From: Amycolatopsis pittospori
GTDB lineage: Bacteria > Actinomycetota > Actinomycetes > Mycobacteriales > Pseudonocardiaceae
Reading direction: 5' to 3'
Assembly (NCBI RefSeq): GCF_013870525.1
Contig: NZ_JACBXD010000045.1
Span: forward strand, 1 to 64,000
Length of the DNA stretch: 64,000 bases
Below the pieces are notes generated by a model. It ran no database searches. It saw only the letters and a list, made by a program, of their open reading frames with translations, and had not been told where the DNA came from. Within the stretch, counting starts at the first letter, position 1. Every line of letters begins with the position of its first letter. Below, one piece after another: positions 1 to 9,236 of this stretch. A program made the translations under genes and the position numbers.

Positions 1-405
1 CAGCAATTCGACCAGCGCGGGATCGGCCAGATGCGGTGCCGGTCCGACCGGCTCGGCGCGGCCGAGCAACCGGGCGGCCATCGCGAACCGTTCCAGGACG
101 AGGTCGTCGAGCGGCCCCGGCGACCCGGCGCGCTCCAGCCACACCTGCCCCGCGGGATGCCGGCCGAGGTCCGCCGACGTGGGTTCGGCCGTCGCCTCAC
201 CGGCGCGCTCGCCGTCCGGCGTGAACCGCAGCTGCGTGCCGTCCCTCGTCAGCCCGGCCACGCAATCCGCCAGCACCGCGGTGGCGCGCACGAGATCGGA
301 AAGGCGGGCCTGCCGGGCCACGAGTTCGTCGAAGTAGGCGATGACCCGGACCGCGGCTTCCGCGTCGGCGTCCACCGCGGACAGTCGCAGGAGCAGACCC
401 TTCAT
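1..405 (-). CDS. Regulator, PucR-like, N-terminal part (cut by window start)
   Basis: Only the first 135 codons are in the window; the frame is open through base 1. The start ATG at 405 lies 4 bases past the stop of the upstream tetR, so the two are probably co-transcribed. The visible protein begins MKGLLLRLSAVDADAEAAVR and has an alpha-helical, Ala/Leu-rich N-terminus containing RVIAYFDELVARQARLSDLV. This resembles the N-terminal region of actinobacterial PucR/CdaR-type activators, which carry their helix-turn-helix at the C-terminus, here outside the window. That assignment rests on recollection of the family, since no DNA-binding motif is visible. Confidence 0.55.
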   Translation of the reverse strand, partial: MKGLLLRLSAVDADAEAAVRVIAYFDELVARQARLSDLVRATAVLADCVAGLTRDGTQLRFTPDGERAGEATAEPTSADLGRHPAGQVWLERAGSPGPLDDLVLERFAMAARLLGRAEPVGPAPHLADPALVELL

Positions 406-409
406 CTCT

Positions 410-997
410 TCAGATTAGCCCCGGCCAGCCTCGTCGCAGGTGGGCGAAAGCGGCGTCCAGCGCGGCGGGCGGATCCGGTTCGGTGCCCGCCAGATCGGGG
501 ATCTCCAGGACGTAGCGGGCCAGCAGACGCGCGGAGAACGCCTCCTCGCCCGCCTGCTCGGCGATCACCTCGGCCAGCGCGGCCTCGCAACCGGTCCACA
601 GCGTCCTGGCGTAAGCACGCAAGGCCGGGGTGGCGACGACCAGATCCGCGACCCGGCGCGACAGCGGATCGGGCGCCGGGTCGAACGGACCGCGAGTCGC
701 GAGGAAGTCGCGCAGCGCTTGCAGGATCGTGACGCCGTCGGCACGGTTCCGCACCGCGGCGGCCAAGGCCTCTTCGCGTTCGCCTCCGTGGCCGAGGACC
801 AGCGCTTCCTTACCGCCCGGAAAGTGCGCGAACAGCGTCGACACCGCCGTATCCGCCGCGTCCGCGATCTCGGCGACGGTGACGTTGTCGAAACCCCGCT
901 CCAAGAACAGGTCCCGCGCCGCCCCCGAGAGCGCCTGCCGGGTCGCCGCCTTCTTCCGCTCACGCCTGCCCGGCTCTGCCTGTGCCATGCGAGTCAT
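410..997 (-). CDS. TetR family transcriptional repressor
   Basis: A 195-residue protein with the classic TetR layout. Residues about 18-62 form the helix-turn-helix domain, including AARDLFLERGFDNVTVAEIA and STLFAHFPGGKEAL. The rest is a variable ligand-binding helical domain. The start at 997 is used; an in-frame ATG three codons later (988) is equally possible because neither has a good ribosome binding site. The gene is divergent from the SDR gene at 1072, and the 74-bp gap holds a near-perfect palindrome. It therefore probably represses itself and the dehydrogenase. The effector is unknown. Confidence 0.88.
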   Translation of the reverse strand: MTRMAQAEPGRRERKKAATRQALSGAARDLFLERGFDNVTVAEIADAADTAVSTLFAHFPGGKEALVLGHGGEREEALAAAVRNRADGVTILQALRDFLATRGPFDPAPDPLSRRVADLVVATPALRAYARTLWTGCEAALAEVIAEQAGEEAFSARLLARYVLEIPDLAGTEPDPPAALDAAFAHLRRGWPGLI

Positions 998-1003
998 GAT
1001 ACA

Positions 1004-1052
1004 TCGAAGTCACTCCGAACTCAGAGTGAGTATATATTCGAAGTGACTTCGA
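1004..1052. promoter_or_regulatory. Divergent TetR operator region
   Basis: Between the TetR and SDR genes lies a 15-bp palindrome, TCGAAGTGACTTCGA (1038-1052). A second copy of one half, TCGAAGTCACT, sits at 1004-1014 next to the tetR start. A further short inverted repeat (TCACTC...GAGTGA) lies between. The AT-rich TATATAT at 1031-1037 may be part of a -10 region. Repeated symmetric half-sites between divergent genes are what a TetR dimer would bind; binding itself is inferred. Confidence 0.6.
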
Positions 1053-1071
1053 CTTTGAACAAGGGGCCATC

Positions 1072-1977
1072 ATGTCGCACTGGGACGTCCACCACCCGCC
1101 TCGCGCCGAGGGCAAGACCTTCCTCGTCACCGGCGGCAACGCGGGGATCGGCTACTTCGTCGCCGAGCAACTGGCCGGGACCGGGGCCACCGTGCTCCTC
1201 GGCAGCCGGAACGCCGCCAAGGCCGAGGCGGCGATGAAGTCGATCCGGTCCCGAGTCTCGGACGCCCGGCTCGGTCATCTGGAACTCGACCTTTCCGATC
1301 TCGCGTCCATCGAGTCCTCTGTGGACACACTGGAGATCGAGCGGCTCGACGCGGTCGTCTGCAACGCGGGCGTCCTCCTGGAGGAACCGGCTCGACGCGA
1401 GACGCCCGAGGGGCACGAGTTGATGTTCGCCACCAACCATCTCGGGCATTTCGTCCTGGTCCACCGCTTGATGCCCCTGCTCGAGGCGGGCGGGCGTGTC
1501 GTCACGACCGGCAGTTTCGTGGGCAAGTCGGCCGAACTCGACCTCGACGACCTGCAGAGCGAGCGGGATTACCAGCCCAAACGCACCTACTCGCGATCGA
1601 AGCAGGCCCAGATGCTGTTCGCCTTCGAGCTCGACCGGCGGCTGCGCGCGACCGGGAGCAAGGCGATGAGCGTCGTCGACCATCCGGGCGGCGCCCTCGA
1701 CTCCCTGACCCCGGCCAGGCCGGTGCACGAGACGCCGAGCGGACGGAAGTTCCCGGCGGGACTTCTCCTGCAGGGCAAGGAGGCCGGCGCCTGGCCCGCG
1801 GTCCGTGCGGTACTGGACCCGGCCGTGCGCGGTGGCGAGATGTTCGGGCCCAGGGTGTTCGGCCTGCGCGGTGAGCCCCGGCTCGAACCGGTCCGCGGCA
1901 GGCTGGCCGACGCCGATCTCGCCGCCCGGTTGTGGACGGCGAGCGCCGACCTGACCGGCGTCGGGATCAGGTCATGA
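1072..1977 (+). CDS. Short-chain dehydrogenase/reductase
   Basis: A classical-type SDR of 301 residues, predicted to be cytosolic and NAD(P)H-dependent. The Rossmann motif TGGNAGIG is at residues 20-27, the structural NAG at 98-100, the catalytic Ser near 148 (TTGS) and the active-site YSRSK at 173-177. The SRN after the second strand (about 45-47) favours NADP(H). The sequence resembles the retinol dehydrogenase/WW-oxidoreductase-like branch, whose bacterial members act on unknown alcohols or ketones. AAGGGG precedes the ATG at good spacing. It is probably controlled by the divergent TetR, which hints at a role in handling the TetR ligand. Confidence 0.88.
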   Translation: MSHWDVHHPPRAEGKTFLVTGGNAGIGYFVAEQLAGTGATVLLGSRNAAKAEAAMKSIRSRVSDARLGHLELDLSDLASIESSVDTLEIERLDAVVCNAGVLLEEPARRETPEGHELMFATNHLGHFVLVHRLMPLLEAGGRVVTTGSFVGKSAELDLDDLQSERDYQPKRTYSRSKQAQMLFAFELDRRLRATGSKAMSVVDHPGGALDSLTPARPVHETPSGRKFPAGLLLQGKEAGAWPAVRAVLDPAVRGGEMFGPRVFGLRGEPRLEPVRGRLADADLAARLWTASADLTGVGIRS

Positions 1978-2040
1978 ATCCGGGCCCCGCGCCGTCACAC
2001 GGCAGGACCCGGCAAAGTCGCACAACTGCCGAGCAGGTGG

Positions 2041-2088
2041 GGTCGTGAGTGGCGTTTCGGGTTCTAACCCGAAACGCCACTCACGACC
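2041..2088. repeat. 48-nt palindromic repeat, copy 1
   Basis: A perfect inverted repeat with two 23-nt arms around a CT dinucleotide. It begins GGTCGTGAGTG and ends CACTCACGACC. Flanking bases (GCAGGTGG before, CCACCTGG after) extend the pairing further. It lies between the convergent ends of the SDR gene and the PepSY gene, so it may also act as a bidirectional terminator. Related 48-nt elements occur at 17403, 56139 and, split, at 27221-27610. Confidence 0.9.
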
Positions 2089-2124
2089 CACCTGGCTCGG
2101 TAATCGACCTTGCCGGGACCTGCG

Positions 2125-3522
2125 TCACACGGTGACGTCGGTGGAATCGGGTTTCGACCTGCTGCCGGACCGGAGGCCCAGCAGCAGATCGATCACCAGG
2201 AACGCCAGCAGGCTGATCCCGAACAGCGGAATGAACCAGCCGACCGCCGCGGCGAGCACGAGGAGCCCGATCATCAACGCGGGCGGGACCTTCCGCCATT
2301 GCCCGCGCGCGATGGGACGGCCGAAGGTCAGCCCCGTGGCGCGGGTCGGCCTGCGCTTCCACCACATCCGGTAGCCGAGCACGACGAGCGTGACCAGCCC
2401 GGCGCCGAGCAGGAGCAACGCGATCTGGTTGGGCCAGCCGAAGAGCACACCCATATGCGCGTCGATCCCCCAGCGGGCGAGCTTCGCCATCAGCGGGTAG
2501 TCGTCGAAGCGGACCTCGCCGAGGATCTGCCCGGTGGTGCCGTCGACCGCGACGGCGTCGACCTGGGTGGGCCAGCCGCGTTCGACTTCCGCCACCTGCC
2601 AGGGAGATCCGGGTTTCGTGGGCAGTCCGATCTCCACCGAGGCCGCGTCGATTCCGGCGGCGCGGGCGGACGCCAGCATCGCGTCCACGCTTTCCGGCCG
2701 CGCGGGAGCGGGAGCGGCGGGTGCCTCCCCGTGCCCTGAATGCCCGGCGTGCTCGTCGGTCCCCGTCACCTTCAGCGCCGGTGTCGACCAGCCGAGGGAT
2801 TCACGCAGGGAGGACACGTTCTCTCCCGCGTACGCCGACCACGTCAACCCTGTCGCGGAAAGGAACAACGCGCCGAGCAGCACCCACAGACCGACGGTTC
2901 CGTGTTTGCGGACCGATTTTCCGCGCGGGGACTCGGTTTTCGCGGCCTTCTCGTTCCGGCGGGTACGACGACGGCTCACCCACAGCACGAGACCACCGAG
3001 CGCGACCACCCACAGCCACGAGGCGGCCAGCTCGCTGTAGAGCCGCCCCGGTTCGCCGAGCAACAGGTTGCGGTGCAACTGATCGAGCGTCGTCCGGAGA
3101 GGCAAGGCGCCGCTCGAGCCGTACGCGACGAGATCACCGCGCACCTGTCCGGTGGCGGGGTCGACGAAGACCGCCCGGCGTTCCGACTCGCCGAGTCCTT
3201 CTTCGGCGAACAGCACCCGGGTCGTGTCGCCCGGTTCGGGCGCGGGACGGACGGCGACGAGGTCGGCGCCGGGTTTGGCGGCCTGCGCCGCCTTCACCTG
3301 ATCGGCGAGGGAAACCTGGTTCAGGCCGACGGGGGCCCGCAACTGGTCGGAATAGACCCAGGACTCCATTTGCGGGGTCGCCGCGTACAGAACACCGGTG
3401 AGCGCGGCGATGAGGACGAAGGGGCCGACGAGGACGCCGGCGTAGAAATGCAGCCGGAGGAACAGCCCGCGCCAGGCGGAGGCGCGCGGTGGGCTCGTGG
3501 TCGGTTCGGTTTGCGTTGCCAT
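2125..3522 (-). CDS. PepSY-associated transmembrane protein
   Basis: A membrane protein of 465 residues of the PepSY_TM type. The start ATG at 3522 (MATQTEPTTS) is chosen because AGGAG lies 8 bases upstream; the frame stays open further upstream but that stretch is Arg-rich and unlike protein. One membrane helix follows the N-terminus (LHFYAGVLVGPFVLIAALTG), with more near the middle and C-terminus. PepSY-like extracytoplasmic segments lie between them. A His-rich stretch (EHAGHSGHGEA) sits mid-protein and could bind metal. Relatives are often found near iron or copper acquisition genes, which fits the ABC importer downstream. The exact function is unknown. Confidence 0.85.
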   Translation of the reverse strand: MATQTEPTTSPPRASAWRGLFLRLHFYAGVLVGPFVLIAALTGVLYAATPQMESWVYSDQLRAPVGLNQVSLADQVKAAQAAKPGADLVAVRPAPEPGDTTRVLFAEEGLGESERRAVFVDPATGQVRGDLVAYGSSGALPLRTTLDQLHRNLLLGEPGRLYSELAASWLWVVALGGLVLWVSRRRTRRNEKAAKTESPRGKSVRKHGTVGLWVLLGALFLSATGLTWSAYAGENVSSLRESLGWSTPALKVTGTDEHAGHSGHGEAPAAPAPARPESVDAMLASARAAGIDAASVEIGLPTKPGSPWQVAEVERGWPTQVDAVAVDGTTGQILGEVRFDDYPLMAKLARWGIDAHMGVLFGWPNQIALLLLGAGLVTLVVLGYRMWWKRRPTRATGLTFGRPIARGQWRKVPPALMIGLLVLAAAVGWFIPLFGISLLAFLVIDLLLGLRSGSRSKPDSTDVTV

Positions 3523-3637
3523 GGGGGAACTCCTGAGGCGTCGGTGGGGAGGCGTGCGCCTGCGCCGCGCGCCGGAAGTGGTCACGGCGCACGTGCTGAG
3601 CCCTGCCGCGACACGGGTCTCGGCAGGGTTTCGGGGA

Positions 3638-4183
3638 TCAGGCGAACGACACCGGCGGACCGCGCCTGGAGAGCACGTCACGCAGGAGCGCCTCGGTCGC
3701 GGGGTGCTCCACCGCGAGCGGGACGTGGATCCGCAGCGGCGCCGTCGCGGGCCGCGGCGTCAGGCGGCGCGGAAGGACCGCGGCGATCAGCTTCGTGAGG
3801 GCGAAGACCACGCGTTCGGCTCCGGACAGCACCGCGACGACCACGAGGGTGGCGATCGCGTGGCCGGCCGTCATGAGCAGGCCGTTGCCCGGGGCTTCGG
3901 TGTGATGGGAGTGCGCTTCCCAGACCAGAAAACCGAGCGACGCGTGCATCGCCAGTTGCCCGCCGGCCACGAGCCCGAGGATGGCGAGCGGACCGCGCTG
4001 GCGGCCCGCGAACGCGTACGCCACCCAGCTCAGCAGTGCGACGAGCAGCACGACGACACCCATGTCGGGGACGCGTCCGTTGGCGCCCAGATGGGCGCCG
4101 GTCGCGAGCGTCCCGGTCAGCAGGCCCACGGCCCCGCCGCGGAGACGCCGCGCCGGGCCTCCGGTCGGGGTCAGCATGCGCAC
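3638..4183 (-). CDS. Small polytopic membrane protein, unknown function
   Basis: 181 residues with about four or five hydrophobic helices (for example GVVVLLVALLSWVAYAFAG and ATLVVVAVLSGAERVVFALT) and a His-containing loop, EAHSHHTEAP, between two of them. The C-terminus is polar and contains HVPLAVEHPATEALLRDVL. No enzyme signature is visible. It lies 115 bp upstream of, and in the same direction as, the PepSY gene, so the two may form one unit. The His loop again hints at metal handling, but this is only an inference. Confidence 0.7.
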   Translation of the reverse strand: MRMLTPTGGPARRLRGGAVGLLTGTLATGAHLGANGRVPDMGVVVLLVALLSWVAYAFAGRQRGPLAILGLVAGGQLAMHASLGFLVWEAHSHHTEAPGNGLLMTAGHAIATLVVVAVLSGAERVVFALTKLIAAVLPRRLTPRPATAPLRIHVPLAVEHPATEALLRDVLSRRGPPVSFA

Positions 4184-4274
4184 GGGAGGCAGAGTAGAGC
4201 GCGGGAGGGCCCTGTGTCGCGCATCGAGGACGCCCGGGCCATACCGGGTACTACGGACTGGGATCGGCCGTGGA

Positions 4275-5062
<788 letters not shown>

Positions 5063-5066
<4 letters not shown>

Positions 5067-6154
5067 AGTTCTCCCCGTCTACGCAGCACCAGCAGGAACA
5101 ACGGAACCCCGATCAACGCGGTGAACACCCCGACAGGCACCTCCAGCGGCGCGAACAGCACCCGCGCCACCGCGTCGGTCCAGACCAGGAACACGGCGCC
5201 GGCCACCGCCGAAAGCGGGAGCAGCAGCCGATGCGACGGCCCGGCCAGGAACCGCACGCCGTGCGGGACGATCAGGCCGACGAAGCCGATCGCACCGACG
5301 GCCGCCACCGCGACCGCGGTCAGCAGGGACGTCGTCACCAGCAGGACGGTTCGGGTCGTGCGGACGTCGATGCCCAGGGACGCGGCGGTGTCCGAGCCGA
5401 ACGCGAACCCGTCCAGCGCGGCCGAGCACGACCAGATGACCAGCAGGCCGATCGCGGCGGCGAGCGCGCAGACGAAGACCGACTGCCAGCGGGCCGGTGC
5501 CATCGAGCCGAGCAGCCAGTGGGCCAGCGCGCGGGTGCTGTCCGCGTCGCCGGAGGACATGATCACCAGTGACGTCAGCGCCGCGAACAGTTCGGCGACC
5601 ACGACGCCGGTCAGCACGATGCGCACCGAGTCGACACCCCGCCGCCGCAACAGAAGCATCAGCAGCCCGAACGACAGGAGCGCCCCGGCGAACGCACCAC
5701 CGGTGACGCCGAGCTGCGAACCGGCGAACCCGAGCACCACCACGACGACCGCGCCGGTGGACGCGCCCGAAGAGACGCCCAGCAGATAGGGGTCGGCGAG
5801 CGCGTTGCGGGTGACGCTCTGCAGGGCCGCGCCGCAGACCGCGAGGATCGCGCCGACCAGTGCCGCCAGCAGGACCCGCGGCACACGCAGATCCCAGATC
5901 AGCGAATCCGCCAGCCTCGGCAGCGGTTGGACCGGAAGGCCGAGCCGCGTCCCGGCGGCCCGGCCGAGTTCCGCCCAGCCGATCCCGCCGCCCTGCCCGA
6001 CGCGCGTCGCGACGACGAGCGAAACGACCAGCAGGAGCAGCCAGACCGCGATCAGCAGCCCGCGGCGCCGGACCGGTTCCGCCGCCGGACGTGCCTCGAC
6101 GACCGGTTCGGCAGCGGGGTCGAACGCGGGGTCGAGCAGCGCCGGGTCAGCCAT
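5063..6154 (-). CDS. FecCD-type ABC permease
   Basis: 363 residues with a short cytoplasmic N-terminus, then about ten membrane helices typical of the FecCD/BtuC family. Family hallmarks include RVPRVLLAALVGAILAVCGA, DPYLLGVSSGAS and the C-terminal GLIVPHGVRFLAGPSHR coupling segment that docks the ATPase. It overlaps the binding-protein gene by 8 bases and the ATPase gene by 4. One permease gene implies a homodimeric channel. No iron-specific residues can be read from it. Confidence 0.93.
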
Positions 6155-7139
6155 GGCCGAGGGCGGCGAGCCCGGAACCGAAGGCGCGCAACGCGTTGAC
6201 CGTGCGCACGGAGGCGTCGAGTTCGATCCCCGGCAGCTTGATGATCTTGCCGTCGCGCACCGCGGGTAGCTGCCCGAGCACCGGATGCGCCCGCATCATC
6301 GCGAGCTTCTCGTCCGCGGTGTCACCGGGATTCCCGCGTTCGGACAGGTCGCCGATCACGATGACGTCGGGCGCGCGGCCGGCGATCGCCTCCCACGAGA
6401 CCTCGGGCCATTCCTGGTCGATGTCGTCGAAAACGTTGGTCACGCCGGAAATCCGGCTCATCTCACTCGGCATCCCGGTGCGTCCGGCGACGTACGGGAC
6501 GTCTTTGAACACCGAGTAGACCCAAGCGACTTTGAGGCCCTGCGGTCGTTTCGCCGCCGCCTGGCGTGCCTCGGCCAGAACGGCGCGCTGCATCTTGGCG
6601 AGTTCGCTCGCGCGGTCGGCGACGCCGAGGACCTTGCCCAGGTTCTCATAGTCCCGGAACAGCCTCTCGAACGCCTCGGTGGCGCCGTCCGGGCAGTTGA
6701 CCGCGCTGACGTAGGTGGGGACGCCGAGGGCTTCCAGCTCGTCGCGGGTGCCAGCCCGGTCGGCGGTGAAGAGTTCCTTGAACGACGCCGTCACGAAGTC
6801 GGGATTCGCCGCGCGCAACGGCTCGGCGGTCAGGACCTTGGGCGACAGCACCGGGATCTTCGCGTACTCGGCGGCGTACTCCGGCGACACCTTGGTCTTC
6901 AGGTTGGCCGTGCCCGCCAGTTTGCCGCCCGCCCCCAGGGCCAGCAGCGTCTCGGTCGACGACTGGTCCAACGCGACGACGCGCTGCGGCGCGGCGGCGA
7001 ACGCCGACCGCTTACCGCAACTCTCGATCGCGCCCGGTGCGGCGGCGGCCGGCGCCCCCTGATCGGATGTGCCGGTGGCGCAGCCCGCGACCAGCGCCAT
7101 GACGACGGACGCGGTCGCCAGCCGTACGGGAAATGCCAT
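6147..7139 (-). CDS. Metal-chelate/vitamin ABC binding lipoprotein
   Basis: A 330-residue substrate-binding protein of the FepB/BtuF fold. The start at 7139 is chosen over 7157 because GGAGGATC lies just upstream. The signal peptide ends in the lipobox LVAGC with Cys20. The body has the family phrases RVVALDQSSTETLLALGAGG, PEVSWEAIAGRAPDVIVI and AVRDGKIIKLPG. It delivers the ligand to the FecCD permease. A Fur-like palindrome upstream suggests metal-responsive control, favouring siderophore or metal uptake. Confidence 0.9.
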   Translation of the reverse strand: MAFPVRLATASVVMALVAGCATGTSDQGAPAAAAPGAIESCGKRSAFAAAPQRVVALDQSSTETLLALGAGGKLAGTANLKTKVSPEYAAEYAKIPVLSPKVLTAEPLRAANPDFVTASFKELFTADRAGTRDELEALGVPTYVSAVNCPDGATEAFERLFRDYENLGKVLGVADRASELAKMQRAVLAEARQAAAKRPQGLKVAWVYSVFKDVPYVAGRTGMPSEMSRISGVTNVFDDIDQEWPEVSWEAIAGRAPDVIVIGDLSERGNPGDTADEKLAMMRAHPVLGQLPAVRDGKIIKLPGIELDASVRTVNALRAFGSGLAALGHG

Positions 7140-7174
7140 GGATCCTCCAGCCCTCACAGTGTCACCCGATAGAG

Positions 7175-7195
7175 TTACCGATAACGATTACCGAT
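7175..7195. promoter_or_regulatory. Fur-family-like operator between divergent transport genes
   Basis: The 82-bp divergent region holds two TTACCGAT direct repeats separated by AACGA, with GATAACGATTACC nested inside. GATAA-GATTA-C resembles the Fur/Zur recognition core. Its position between the importer and exporter genes would allow control of both. Which regulator binds (Fur, Zur, IdeR or other) is not decidable here. Confidence 0.4.
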
Positions 7196-7221
7196 TTCAA
7201 GTGAGTTGAGGTGCGAACCCA

Positions 7222-8427
7222 GTGACCGACGACACCGTCCCGGTGTTCCGCAGCCTGCCCTTCGTGCGACTCTGGACCGGGAACACCGCGTCCGGGCTGG
7301 CGACATGGGCACTGCCGTTCATCCTCGGGCTGGCCGTGCTCGAACGATCGCTCTCGGCCGTCGAACTGGGCGTCGTCCTGGCCGCGCGCACCGCGGGTTT
7401 CCTGGTGGCCGTACCGGTGGCCGGGGTGCTCGCGGACCGGCACTCACGACGTCGCGTGGTGCTCTGGGCGGGTCTCATCGCGGGTCTCGCCACGCCGCTC
7501 ATCGCCTTCGGGATGGGCCGGTCGGTGCTGCTGATGGCCGTCGCGTCCGCCGTCGTCGGGGTCGGACAGGGGGCGTGCCGCCCGGCGTTCCAGGCGCTGA
7601 CCGCGGAGGTGATCGCCGAAGACCGGCGCCAGCAGGCCAACGCCGCGATGACCCTCGCGGTGCGGGTCACGACACTGGTCGCTCCCGGCCTGACGGCGTT
7701 GCTCGCCGTCGTCGCCTCGACGTCCGTCCTCGTCATCGGCACCGGGGTCTTGTGGGTGGGCGCGGCACTGATCCCGCCACGAGGCACCTTCACGCCGACC
7801 CGGTCCGCCACCAAGACCCACTTCTTCCGCGAGTTCGCCGACGGGCTCCGGGAAGCTCGCCGTCACCCGTGGTTCCTGGCGGGCCTGGGCGCTCTGACCG
7901 CCGTGATCGCCACCGGCTACTCGGCCACCGGCGTCGTACTGCCACTGGTCAGCCGCGATCGCTACGACACCGAAGCCGTCCTCGCGGGCGGGCTGACCGC
8001 GTACACGCTCGGCGCGCTCGCGGGCGCCGTCGTCATTTCACGCTGGCGGCCACGACGGCAGGGCTGGGCCGCGCTGATCGGCCTGGGCTGCTACGGATTC
8101 GCGCCACTGAGCCTGCTGTTCCCGGTGCACCCGGCTTTCGTCATCGCCGCCTACGCCGTCGCGGGGCTGGGCATCGAACTGTTCAACGTCCCGTGGTTCA
8201 CCGCGACCCAGCGGGAGGTCGAGCCGGACAAGCTCGCGCGAGTGTCCTCTTTGGACTTCCTGTTCTCGTACGGCCTGGCTCCGGCGGGACTCGCGCTCAT
8301 CGCTCCCGCGATCGCCCAGTTCGGGGCAGTGCCGGTACTGGCGGCATGCGCCGTGATCTGCTTCGCCGCACCCGCGGCCGCCGCCCTGGTCCCGTCCTCA
8401 CGCGACTTCCGGGTCACACGCGTTTAG
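7222..8427 (+). CDS. MFS transporter, EntS-like exporter
   Basis: 401 residues with about 12 predicted membrane helices and no signal peptide. The loop 2-3 motif GVLADRHSRRRVVLWAGL is the MFS signature. Start GTG at 7222, preceded by GAGGTG. The LPFVRLWTGNTASGLATWAL opening is typical of the drug/siderophore exporter group that includes EntS. Being divergent from a siderophore-type importer supports export of a siderophore or metallophore, but no biosynthetic genes are in this window. Confidence 0.88.
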   Translation: MTDDTVPVFRSLPFVRLWTGNTASGLATWALPFILGLAVLERSLSAVELGVVLAARTAGFLVAVPVAGVLADRHSRRRVVLWAGLIAGLATPLIAFGMGRSVLLMAVASAVVGVGQGACRPAFQALTAEVIAEDRRQQANAAMTLAVRVTTLVAPGLTALLAVVASTSVLVIGTGVLWVGAALIPPRGTFTPTRSATKTHFFREFADGLREARRHPWFLAGLGALTAVIATGYSATGVVLPLVSRDRYDTEAVLAGGLTAYTLGALAGAVVISRWRPRRQGWAALIGLGCYGFAPLSLLFPVHPAFVIAAYAVAGLGIELFNVPWFTATQREVEPDKLARVSSLDFLFSYGLAPAGLALIAPAIAQFGAVPVLAACAVICFAAPAAAALVPSSRDFRVTRV

Positions 8428-8450
8428 CCCTCTGAACGCGCCGCCGGAGT

Positions 8451-9152
8451 TCAGGCCATAGCGAGGATCTCCAGCAACACTTCGGCGACGTCATCGTCGG
8501 ATACCTCTGCGGCCGCGGTCACCGCAGTGGTCGCCCCGGGGCCGGAGAGCCACGCTTCCACCGTGGCCGCGGCAGCGGTGGGCCACCCGGGCACCCACAG
8601 CCGGCGCCGGGGCTCCAGCCACCCGTAGCACTGCCGCATGAACTCCAGCAGACGAGTCGCCCCGGCGTGTTCCGTGAGCGCGGCCTCCCACTCCGTCAGA
8701 TACGGACCGAGATCCTCCCCCAGTTCGGCGATCGCGCCCAGCACCGGTTCCGCTTCGACGTCGGGGGAAGCCAACGTGCGGCGCCATAACGCGTGCGCGA
8801 GCCCGGACACGGCGTCCCGCTCGGCGGCGGGCCAGTCCCGCAGGCCCGCCGAGGCGACCCGCCGCAGGACGAAGTCCAGGTCGCACAGGAGAAAACCTTC
8901 GGTCACGGCGATATGCAGAATGCGCGGAAGGAAGTAGCGGTAGTCGTCCACCGTCCCGGCGTCGACAGGCGCGCCGGCCACGTAGCCGCGGAGCGCGTCC
9001 ACGGGGATCTCCCGAACCGGCCCGGGCGCCAGCATCCGCTTGATCTCGGCGTCGGGCACGCAGTGTGAGCAGTGATCGATCCTCTTCGGACGGCGCTCGC
9101 TCGCGAAGACGGCGTACAGCCGGTCGACGGCGTCTTCCAGCGAAGTGGGCAT
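8451..9152 (-). CDS. Conserved hypothetical protein
   Basis: About 233 residues, acidic and helical, with a conserved-looking HCSHCVPDAEIKRML segment near the N-terminus and a Trp-rich C-terminal half (WAALTEH... is absent, but YGWLEPRRRLWVPGWPTA is present). The C-terminus is acidic (EVSDDDVAEVLLEILAMA). The start at 9152 (MPTSLEDAVDRLY) is preferred because the upstream extension to 9188 is non-protein-like, though neither has a strong ribosome binding site. The HCSHC pattern could bind a metal. Function is not recognised; it is convergent with the MFS gene. Confidence 0.65.
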   Translation of the reverse strand: MPTSLEDAVDRLYAVFASERRPKRIDHCSHCVPDAEIKRMLAPGPVREIPVDALRGYVAGAPVDAGTVDDYRYFLPRILHIAVTEGFLLCDLDFVLRRVASAGLRDWPAAERDAVSGLAHALWRRTLASPDVEAEPVLGAIAELGEDLGPYLTEWEAALTEHAGATRLLEFMRQCYGWLEPRRRLWVPGWPTAAAATVEAWLSGPGATTAVTAAAEVSDDDVAEVLLEILAMA

Positions 9153-9236
9153 GCGGAGATCATGCCGCAAACCCCGATCGCCACCCATGACAGCTGATGT
9201 CTAGGTTTTGCGCTCGATTGCGGTAAAGTTTCACTC

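Noticed and set aside
7441-7450. Another copy of the 48-nt repeat (CACTCACGAC)
   Set aside because: Only the ten end bases match; it is inside the MFS coding sequence without the partner arm.
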